From NCBI GenBank assembly GCA_031257135.1, contig JAIRPH010000132.1:1-10552 (forward strand): a stretch of 10,552 bases of DNA. Reading direction: 5' to 3'. The first letter of the stretch is position 1; every line of letters begins with the position of its first letter. Positions 6,058 to 10,552 of the stretch are shown here, piece by piece. A program made the translations under genes and the position numbers. This DNA is from Spirochaetaceae bacterium (GTDB taxonomy: Bacteria; Spirochaetota; Spirochaetia; Treponematales; Breznakiellaceae). Under the pieces are notes generated by a model. It searched no databases. It saw nothing but the letters and a program-made list of their open reading frames with translations, and had not been told where the DNA came from.

Positions 6058-8043
6058 ATGAAACGGTATGTTCTATTGCTGATAACGGCTCTGGCGTTGA
6101 ACGGCGGGGCGGTATTTTCCCAAACGTTTCCGACCGCGGCGGTGATTCCCTATTTTACCGTCCGAGGGCAGGCGTTAAACAACGTCGATGAGGATGAGGC
6201 TCGTATCGCCGACTCGTGCCGAAATGAACTGGCGAAGTTTAACGGTTCGCTGAACGTTGTAGATTTCCCGCTACTTGAGCAGGCAATGAAAGATATGTCC
6301 TTTCAGCCCGCAGACTGGTCAAACCCGAACAAAACCGCCCAGCTAGGCGTTTCTCTTAACGCCGACTATCTGATTCAAGGTCAGATCAATTATCTGGGAG
6401 ACCGGATAACCTTTGATTTGATCGCTCTGGATATAAAAACTCTTGAGGCGTTGGCGTCATACACGGCATATTTTACGAGCCTTCCCAAGCAGGATGATAG
6501 CAGTATTTTCTTTGAAATACCTTATATAACTGGCAGACTTGTAGCGCAACTCGATGCGCTGGCGAAACAGCCCCGGGAAGAATCGTTCATACAGAACCAA
6601 CCGCGAGATACTGAACAGGAATTTTTTAGGGATTATTTGCCGGGAATATGGCAAGCCCGCGGTAGCGACTTCGACAGCGCTAAGGTATCGTGGTCTGGAC
6701 CGGGAAATCCGCCTTATGTTTCGGGTAATAATGAGCTGGTTATAACCTTTGATCCAAACGGTAAATTTACGTTTACTTTGGATTTATGCGGTACAAGCAA
6801 TTCTCCGCACGATGTGTTTAAAGGGCTTATTAAGGCGCAGATGAAGGGCGGCGGAGACTGGAAACGGGATGGTACTACTATCAGAATGAGCTATACCTAT
6901 CAGTATAGCGGTACCATAAAGAAAACTTCCTTAGTAGAAGGCGTTTTTTCACCCAAATGGGAGCCGTGGACTTCACAGCCCTTAAGCGGTATCAGTAGAA
7001 GGACGGATTCTATTAAGGTTAGTCCTAATTACGATATTTACGATATCATGGAGTGGGACAAGATACCTTTTACGGATATACAATTAAATGAGTATTCTGA
7101 GAATATTCCTTATATTGAGCCGAACTTTGAAAAAAAATCCTCCGATTATGAAAAAGTCTTTTCCGCTTCGACGCCGTCATTAACTCAGCCTCCGCAATCC
7201 GGAGCCTCCGCAACGCCGCCGGTTCAGCCTGTGCAGGCGCCCGCCGGTTTTGCGTTGATTCCGGGCGGAACCTTCAAGATGGGCAGTCCTGCCTTAGAAC
7301 CGGAGCGGTACGACGATGAAGTCCAGCATACGGTAACGGTATCGCCTTTCTATATGAGTAAATACGAGGTAACTCAGCGGGAATATGAGGAAATAATGGG
7401 AACGAATCCAAGCCGATTCAAGGGGTCTACTATGCCTGTAGAACAAGTAACTTGGTTTAACGCTGTGGAGTATTGTAACCGGCGGAGTCAGCGGGAAGGG
7501 CTGACCCCTGCATACATGATAAGAGAAAGCGGGGAAGCGATCTGGAACTGGAACGCCAATGGATATAGACTGCCAACCGAGGCGGAATGGGAGTACGCCT
7601 GCCGAGCCGGGACATCGGCATCTCTGGCTACAAACGCCGAGGGGAGTACGCCTTTTAGTACGGGGAATAACCTTACCACGAACCAAGCGAATTACGACGG
7701 GAATTTTCCGTATAACGGCAATATCCGAGGGACCTATCGAAAAGCGACGGTTCCGGTAGGGAGTTTTGCGCCGAACGGCTGGGGTTTATATGATATGCAT
7801 GGAAACGTCTGGGAATGGTGCTGGGATTGGTATGGTTTGTATAGCGCAAAAGCTCAAACCAATCCGGTAGGTCCTGCTGTCGGCGGCGCAGGTCCGGCTA
7901 TCGGCAACGCTCGCGTAGTACGAGGCGGCTCATGGGGCGACTACGGCAAATACCTGCGTTCCGCTTATCGGGACAGTAGCGCGCCGTCGAATCAGCGCGA
8001 CAGCATCGGATTTCGACTGGCGTTACCGTGTCCTGTTCAGTAG
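6058..8043 (+). CDS. Secreted protein with CsgG-like N-terminus and FGE-like (C-type-lectin fold) C-terminus
   Basis: A 661-residue protein. Residues 1-21 are a signal peptide (cleavage near FSQ). Residues 25-165 (AAVIPYFTVRGQ..., then ADYLIQGQINYLGDRITFDLIALD) resemble the CsgG/LpoB/TolB-N fold found in many Treponema exported proteins. Residues 190-350 are a beta-rich middle region of unknown family. A Pro/Gln/Ser linker (about 370-396) leads to an FGE-sulfatase domain (398-657): IPGGTFKMGS, EVTQREYEEIMGTNPS, YRLPTEAEWEYACRAG, GLYDMHGNVWEWCWDWY, RVVRGGSWGDYG and IGFRLALP. The two cysteines that follow GGS in true formylglycine-generating enzymes are absent, so a binding role is more likely than catalysis. 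A good AAGGGGG ribosome-binding site lies in the end of the TPR gene, suggesting tight coupling. The outer-membrane or periplasmic site is inferred. Confidence 0.87.
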   Translation: MKRYVLLLITALALNGGAVFSQTFPTAAVIPYFTVRGQALNNVDEDEARIADSCRNELAKFNGSLNVVDFPLLEQAMKDMSFQPADWSNPNKTAQLGVSLNADYLIQGQINYLGDRITFDLIALDIKTLEALASYTAYFTSLPKQDDSSIFFEIPYITGRLVAQLDALAKQPREESFIQNQPRDTEQEFFRDYLPGIWQARGSDFDSAKVSWSGPGNPPYVSGNNELVITFDPNGKFTFTLDLCGTSNSPHDVFKGLIKAQMKGGGDWKRDGTTIRMSYTYQYSGTIKKTSLVEGVFSPKWEPWTSQPLSGISRRTDSIKVSPNYDIYDIMEWDKIPFTDIQLNEYSENIPYIEPNFEKKSSDYEKVFSASTPSLTQPPQSGASATPPVQPVQAPAGFALIPGGTFKMGSPALEPERYDDEVQHTVTVSPFYMSKYEVTQREYEEIMGTNPSRFKGSTMPVEQVTWFNAVEYCNRRSQREGLTPAYMIRESGEAIWNWNANGYRLPTEAEWEYACRAGTSASLATNAEGSTPFSTGNNLTTNQANYDGNFPYNGNIRGTYRKATVPVGSFAPNGWGLYDMHGNVWEWCWDWYGLYSAKAQTNPVGPAVGGAGPAIGNARVVRGGSWGDYGKYLRSAYRDSSAPSNQRDSIGFRLALPCPVQ

Positions 8044-8051
8044 CCGTAAAA

Positions 8052-8073
8052 AAGCGGACCATAGCGTCCGCTT
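8052..8073. terminator. Hairpin after the TPR/FGE-like operon
   Basis: AAGCGGAC (8052-8059) pairs perfectly with GTCCGCTT (8066-8073) around the loop CATAGC, nine bases after the stop codon. The 5' side is preceded by an A-run, so the minus-strand reading has a T-run after the stem. On the plus strand the tail is CCTTCCT, weaker. Likely the operon terminator. It also occupies the place where diversity-generating retroelements carry a hairpin after their variable region. Confidence 0.6.
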
Positions 8074-8111
8074 CCTTCCTAAAAAAAAATTAAAAATTAG
8101 GTAAAATCTTC

Positions 8112-8140
8112 TTGATCTTTTTTTCTTAATTCGATATACT
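8112..8140 (+). promoter_or_regulatory. Strong sigma70-like promoter leading into gene-less DNA
   Basis: TTGATC (8112-8117), a 17-nt T-rich spacer, TATACT (8135-8140), within an A/T-rich stretch. The expected start is about 8147. No convincing protein gene follows for over 500 bases, so it may drive a non-coding RNA or the accessory genes from 8675 onward. Confidence 0.5.
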
Positions 8141-8150
8141 TTATATATTA

Positions 8151-8165
8151 TCCGTTGACAACGGA
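8151..8165. promoter_or_regulatory. Palindrome at the predicted transcription start (operator-like)
   Basis: TCCGTT (8151-8156) and AACGGA (8160-8165) form a perfect inverted repeat around GAC. It lies a few bases past the predicted start of the 8112-8140 promoter, where a dimeric repressor could block transcription. It includes a TTGACA (8155-8160), but I see no matching -10 box 16-18 bases later. Confidence 0.4.
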
Positions 8166-8220
8166 AAGAGATTAAAAAGGGACGGTAAAAACGGTAATGC
8201 GGTCAGAAATGTCGGAGATC

Positions 8221-8283
8221 ATTACTCATTACTCATTACTCATTACTCATTACTCATTACTCATTACTCATTACTCATTACTC
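8221..8283. repeat. Nine perfect tandem copies of the 7-mer ATTACTC
   Basis: 63 bases made only of ATTACTC units, flanked by a partial unit. A 31-codon frame from ATG 8197 to TAG 8290-8292 crosses it (repeating ITHYSLL), but its ribosome-binding site is poor and I do not call it a gene. Seven is not a multiple of three, so a change of one unit would shift any frame. Heptanucleotide tandem repeats of this style are known from cyanobacteria (STRR sequences); a role here is unknown. Confidence 0.95.
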
Positions 8284-8292
8284 ATGATATAG

Positions 8293-8460
8293 CTGTCACT
8301 TCATCCCAAAATTCTCATTTATATATTCTCAGGACGCGCCGTGCGTTTGACGGCACGGTTAAGCGTACGATTCATACTATTCCCGCCAATTTGTCTCCGC
8401 CTTCCGGCGAGGGCGGTGACGCAATTCTGAAACATACAAGGAGGTACATCCGATTTTAAA
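8293..8460 (+). other. Leader-like region with two hairpins and an orphan Shine-Dalgarno sequence
   Basis: No protein gene is visible. CCGTGC (8339-8344) pairs with GCACGG (8353-8358). GTC-T-CCGCC (8393-8401) pairs with GGCGG-T-GAC (8412-8420) with one T-T mismatch. A perfect AAGGAGGT follows at 8438-8445 but no ATG, GTG or TTG stands at the right distance; an ATT at 8453 would stop after four codons. The loop of the second hairpin (CCGGCGAGGG, 8404-8413) is shared with the 28-nt repeat at 8550. Confidence 0.5.
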
Positions 8461-8461
8461 G

Positions 8462-8516
8462 GTCTAACCCGCTTGGCTCTTTGTTCGAGCCTGAGCGGTC
8501 GGTATTGCCGTTAGTC
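8462..8516 (+). repeat. attC-like inverted-repeat site
   Basis: Starts with GTCTAAC (8462-8468, fits RYYYAAC) and ends with GTTAGTC (8510-8516, one base off GTTRRRY). Between them CCGCT-T-GGCTC (8469-8479) pairs with GAGCC-TG-AGCGG (8487-8498) around TTTGTTC, with unpaired bases in mid-stem as in integron attC sites. Against it: the 3' spacer is 11 bases while the 5' spacer is absent. Tentative. Confidence 0.35.
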
Positions 8517-8549
8517 GGGTCCAGAAACCTAGCGGCGATTATAGAAAAC

Positions 8550-8577
8550 AATCCGGCGAGGGTTCCATGCCGGTTAA
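8550..8577 (+). repeat. 28-nt hairpin repeat, copy A
   Basis: Identical to 9754-9781 except one base (G8561 against A9765). CCGGC (8553-8557) pairs with GCCGG (8569-8573) around an 11-nt loop, GAGGGTTCCAT. The loop is as conserved as the stem. It lies 97 bases before the ATG of the next gene. Confidence 0.85.
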
Positions 8578-8580
8578 AAG

Positions 8581-8668
8581 AAGTGAAAACTACTTCAAAT
8601 ATATTTTACAATTCCTGTACTGGAGTTCTGTTCCAAAAAATTCCATGTACAGATGTCATGTAGGAGGT
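8581..8668 (+). promoter_or_regulatory. Structured leader and ribosome-binding site of the 8675 gene
   Basis: CTGTAC (8615-8620) pairs with GTACAG (8647-8652), enclosing a smaller TGGA/TCCA stem (8620s to 8630s). It ends 9 bases before AGGAGGT (8662-8668), which sets the start at ATG 8675 rather than at the in-frame ATG 8567 that falls inside the 28-nt repeat. Confidence 0.45.
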
Positions 8669-8674
8669 TTTATT

Positions 8675-9616
8675 ATGGCTGAACAGGAAACTACCGATTC
8701 AAAATGGTATAGAATTGGTACCGATGAATTCATTAGCCAATACACTGACTATATCGAAAAAGCCTTATCCGATTCTTATATAGAATCGGTAACAAAGGGT
8801 ATAGATGTCGTAAAAAAGAATGCTATTAAAGCTGTCCAAGCAAGAGCGATCCTCAATTATGAATCGACAGAGGAAATTTCTAAACTGGAAACAAAATTTG
8901 TTTCCAGCGATAAAGAAAAGCTGATATTCTTTTTTGACATCTCTCCGGACGCCAACAGAATATTTGGAATAGCTCTGACTAATTTTGGCGTAAAGCAGAT
9001 TTATTCGAGGGAATGGTCTATTTTGTGGCAAGACTTGGCGAATATCTTTGCTTTTCGTAGCGGAGCTATGAAAATAGACATCGTTGATAAAAAAGACGCA
9101 GAAAACGAGGAGGCTGATTGTGATAAAGAAATCAACCTGACGCAAATACCCGCTCTTGTGCAGGACTGGGTGTTAGACATCCTCAACGAAGGATGCAGAT
9201 TGTTCAAAGACATTGAATTGTCAAAGGACACAAACGGTTCCATCGGTTCCATAGACAAAGAACAAGCCGTCTCTTTTTTCAACAAAAACAAGGGCGCAGT
9301 GCTTCTTTCTACCGGTATTAGTATTATTACCTGTTTTAGTATACTACAGGGGAATATGACGGGAATAGATTCTGTATTAAGTAAGATTATTGCTGTTATA
9401 TTAGGTTTCCCCGTAGGCGTCATAGTAGGGATATTAGGTTTCCATCTTGGCGAGACAATACGCCGGTGGATTCATCCCGATTATATATTTGCAAGCGGTT
9501 TTTGGGGATTGCTGAAAGAAAAAATTTTTTGGAAGATAGGTCCCCAAAGTATAGGATGCCTTATTGGTGTGATCATTGGTTTTTGTCCAGCTTATCTTAT
9601 AGGCAAATTGTTTTAA
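8675..9616 (+). CDS. Unknown membrane protein with three C-terminal TM segments
   Basis: A 313-residue protein that I do not recognise. Residues 1-200 are soluble and charged (including an acidic stretch NEEADCDKEIN at about 144-154). Three hydrophobic segments follow at about 206-226, 234-258 and 291-311, the last two glycine-rich (GFPVGVIVGILGFHLG; CLIGVIIGFCPAYLIG). The large N-terminal domain is probably cytoplasmic. The start is set by AGGAGGT six bases upstream. Codon use is A/T-richer than in the trpC-serS part of the window, which fits acquired DNA. It begins a row of small plus-strand genes separated by hairpin-rich gaps. No enzyme motif is visible. Confidence 0.82.
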   Translation: MAEQETTDSKWYRIGTDEFISQYTDYIEKALSDSYIESVTKGIDVVKKNAIKAVQARAILNYESTEEISKLETKFVSSDKEKLIFFFDISPDANRIFGIALTNFGVKQIYSREWSILWQDLANIFAFRSGAMKIDIVDKKDAENEEADCDKEINLTQIPALVQDWVLDILNEGCRLFKDIELSKDTNGSIGSIDKEQAVSFFNKNKGAVLLSTGISIITCFSILQGNMTGIDSVLSKIIAVILGFPVGVIVGILGFHLGETIRRWIHPDYIFASGFWGLLKEKIFWKIGPQSIGCLIGVIIGFCPAYLIGKLF

Positions 9617-9625
9617 GGGACCATA

Positions 9626-9667
9626 TAACAATGCATATTTTGCTAGTTATGCAAAATTGCATTGTTA
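9626..9667 (+). repeat. Strong bulged hairpin (attC-like) after the membrane protein gene
   Basis: TAACAATGCA (9626-9635) pairs with TGCATTGTTA (9658-9667) and ATTTTGC (9637-9643) with GCAAAAT (9651-9657), 17 pairs in all, with a single extra T (9636) on the 5' arm and a 7-nt loop. The 3' end gives GTTAAGC (9664-9670), a perfect GTTRRRY; the 5' partner ATATAAC only partly fits RYYYAAC. An outer pairing CCATATAA (9621-9628) with TTATATGG (9675-9682) is also possible. It begins ten bases after the stop, with no T-run, so it is not a standard terminator. Confidence 0.5.
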
Positions 9668-9693
9668 AGCAGTCTTATATGGATCAAAATAAA

Positions 9694-9720
9694 ATATCCG
9701 ATCTTTACAGATCAGGATAT
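9694..9720. repeat. Bulged hairpin
   Basis: ATATCCGATC (9694-9703) pairs with GATC (9710-9713) and GGATAT (9715-9720) with one extra A (9714) and the loop TTTACA. It is the second of four successive inverted repeats between 9617 and 9782. Confidence 0.6.
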
Positions 9721-9735
9721 CGATCTGATAGAAAG

Positions 9736-9749
9736 CTGATGATCATCAG
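9736..9749. repeat. Perfect 14-bp palindrome
   Basis: CTGATGATCATCAG at 9736-9749 is self-complementary without a spacer. It lies between two hairpins; it could be an operator or part of a larger fold. Confidence 0.6.
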
Positions 9750-9753
9750 GCTT

Positions 9754-9781
9754 AATCCGGCGAGAGTTCCATGCCGGTTAA
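9754..9781 (+). repeat. 28-nt hairpin repeat, copy B
   Basis: Second copy of the 8550-8577 element, 27 of 28 bases identical. Here the stem is longer: CTTAA (9751-9755) and CCGGC (9757-9761) pair with GCCGG (9773-9777) and TTAAG (9778-9782), leaving T9756 bulged. It stands 117 bases before the ATG of the lipoprotein gene, much like copy A before its gene. Confidence 0.85.
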
Positions 9782-9835
9782 GGAAAATGGACCTATGTCT
9801 GTTTCATATATATAGTTTTATACCATTTTTAACGG

Positions 9836-9861
9836 TTTTGTGGCATCCGTCTGCCGCAAAA
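9836..9861 (+). other. Hairpin in the leader of the small lipoprotein gene
   Basis: TTTTGTGGCA (9836-9845) pairs with TGCCGCAAAA (9852-9861), ten pairs with one T-G wobble, loop TCCGTC. A second small stem, TGTGT/ACACA, lies next to the ribosome-binding site at about 9873-9888. Possible control of translation; inferred only from position. Confidence 0.4.
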
Positions 9862-9898
9862 CAAACAAAGCCTGTGTATTAAAACACAAGGAGGTTCT

Positions 9899-10225
9899 AT
9901 GCGGGATAATAGAAGTCCTTTTATCGGGAAACTGTTATTGCTTCTATTGGTAATTGGTCTTTCGATTACCGGCTGTGAAAAACCAAAGCCATCTGTCGAT
10001 AAACTGTTGGATGAACTCGATAGTATATTGACAGAGTATTTCACGCTGATGAAAGAACAAGAGGAAAGCGAATTTGATCCGGCAAAAATGGCGAGAATTG
10101 CCAAGTTGCATCAAAGAATGGAAACATTATCTGAACAGCTTGACAAAATTGATACCGATTCGCTTACGGAAAAACAATTGACAAAATTGTTTTCTACAAT
10201 ACAAAAAATTTCAGAACTAGAATAG
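9899..10225 (+). CDS. Small putative lipoprotein of unknown function
   Basis: A 108-residue protein. Residues 1-26 form a lipoprotein signal peptide: RDNR, a leucine-rich core, and lipobox ITGC with Cys26. The mature part (about 83 residues) is charged, poor in Gly/Pro and rich in Leu/Lys/Glu, so probably one or two long helices (KLLDELDSILTEYF; HQRMETLSEQLDKI). AAGGAGG lies just before the ATG at the proper distance. The gene stands alone between two hairpin-rich gaps. I do not recognise the family. Its size and fold recall small accessory or immunity-type lipoproteins, but nothing in the sequence proves that. Confidence 0.8.
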   Translation: MRDNRSPFIGKLLLLLLVIGLSITGCEKPKPSVDKLLDELDSILTEYFTLMKEQEESEFDPAKMARIAKLHQRMETLSEQLDKIDTDSLTEKQLTKLFSTIQKISELE

Positions 10226-10231
10226 AAAAAC

Positions 10232-10269
10232 GTTAGATGCGGGGCTATGAAGGAAATACCGCATCTAAC
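10232..10269. repeat. Perfect 11-bp-stem hairpin, copy 1 (GTTAGAT...ATCTAAC)
   Basis: GTTAGATGCGG (10232-10242) pairs perfectly with CCGCATCTAAC (10259-10269) around a 16-nt loop. It starts six bases after the lipoprotein stop. A near copy lies at 10412-10449. The ends fit the integron core consensus (GTTRRRY and RYYYAAC) but in the opposite order from attC. No T-run follows. Confidence 0.75.
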
Positions 10270-10301
10270 CATCTTTGACTAAAGGTTTCTATTTGTTCAA
10301 G

Positions 10302-10356
10302 TTAAGAAAGGCAGTAATGAGTTGTTCCCAAAAGACAGCATTACTGCCCTTATTAG
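10302..10356. repeat. Central hairpin between the two repeated hairpins
   Basis: GGCAGTAATG (10310-10319) pairs perfectly with CATTACTGCC (10339-10348) around a 19-nt loop. The stem extends outward to 10302 and 10356 with two mismatches and one wobble, about 18 paired positions. There is no protein gene in 10226-10470. Confidence 0.65.
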
Positions 10357-10411
10357 GCTATCAAAGTCCCGCCGTTACGCCACTGCGATAAAACTATGGA
10401 ACTTAGAAAAA

Positions 10412-10449
10412 GTTCAAATGCGGCTATGAAGCAGAATACCGCATCTAAC
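10412..10449. repeat. Hairpin, copy 2 of the 10232 element
   Basis: ATGCGG (10418-10423) pairs with CCGCAT (10439-10444), with further imperfect GTT/AAC pairing outside. The loop CTATGAAG and the following AATACCGCATCTAACCAT are identical to copy 1, 179 bases apart. It ends just before the ribosome-binding site of the next gene. Confidence 0.75.
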
Positions 10450-10470
10450 CATTCATAAGGAGTTTGTGAA

Positions 10471-10552
10471 ATGAAAGTATTTGTTAAAATAGTATTTATG
10501 GCAATAGGGCTTGCCGTTTCTGTAGTGTTAGCCACTTTAATAAATATAGCAG
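10471..10552 (+). CDS. Start of a membrane or secreted protein (partial)
   Basis: Only the first 27 codons are inside the window. AAGGAG (10457-10462) stands eight bases before ATG 10471. The peptide begins MKVFVKIVFMAIGLAVSVV and continues hydrophobic, which fits a signal peptide or first membrane segment. The family cannot be told. It is the third plus-strand gene with its own strong ribosome-binding site in the hairpin-separated row. Confidence 0.6.
   Translation, partial: MKVFVKIVFMAIGLAVSVVLATLINIA

Noticed and set aside
8197..8292. 31-codon frame through the ATTACTC array
   Set aside because: No good ribosome-binding site, and the repeat peptide (ITHYSLL) is simply the heptamer translated.
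8462..8516. tRNA-like fold (contains TTCGAGCC)
   Set aside because: No acceptor stem, anticodon arm or CCA position can be arranged around it.
8481..8663. Plus-strand frame over the attC-like site and copy A of the 28-nt repeat
   Set aside because: It crosses structured non-coding DNA; the shared peptide NPARVPCRL with the 9466-9882 frame comes from the DNA repeat.
8567..8674. Longer N-terminus for the membrane protein from ATG 8567
   Set aside because: That ATG lies inside the 28-nt hairpin repeat with no ribosome-binding site, while ATG 8675 has AGGAGGT at the right distance.
9466..9882. 138-codon plus-strand frame overlapping the end of the membrane protein gene
   Set aside because: Different frame from the real gene, continues over four hairpins, no ribosome-binding site.

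Overview
The window looks like a piece of a spirochaete chromosome, most likely a treponeme of the host-associated or termite-gut type. This is inference from the seryl-tRNA synthetase, the TPR lipoprotein paired with a CsgG-like/FGE-like secreted protein, and the mid-GC, repeat-rich intergenic DNA. No sequence search was possible.

Layout. (1) 1-430: the 3' end of a trpC-like gene (+), then a convergent intergenic region filled by a tandem array of ten units with an exact 21-bp period, closed by hairpins. (2) 430-1707: serS (-), with a promoter placed so close to the ATG that the mRNA may be leaderless. (3) 1765-3845 (+): a small HExxH protein, a BASS/SBF-family membrane transporter, and an HUH/Y1 REP-type transposase framed by short inverted repeats. 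(4) 3846-8043 (+): a promoter with a 14-bp palindrome in its spacer, a ribosome-binding site, a short upstream reading frame that runs into an 18-base poly-C tract, then a TPR lipoprotein gene. One base after its stop comes a gene for a secreted protein with a CsgG-like N-terminus and a C-terminal formylglycine-enzyme-like (C-type-lectin fold) domain that lacks the catalytic cysteines. (5) 8044-8670: no convincing protein gene, but a strong promoter with a palindrome at the expected transcription start, nine perfect copies of a 7-mer, two hairpins, an orphan Shine-Dalgarno sequence and an attC-like structure. (6) 8675-10552: three small (+) genes of unknown function (a three-TM membrane protein, a small lipoprotein, and the start of a third membrane or secreted protein). 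Each has its own strong ribosome-binding site and is separated from the next by 250-280 bp of dense inverted repeats. The layout resembles an integron-type cassette array, but the core sites fit only partly and no integrase is in the window.

Most interesting signals: the poly-C tract, where 16 or 19 C would fuse a translated leader ORF to the TPR lipoprotein and 17 or 18 C would not, a typical phase-variation design; and the hairpin-separated accessory region 8044-10552, with a conserved 28-nt hairpin upstream of two successive genes and a second repeated hairpin pair around 10232 and 10412.
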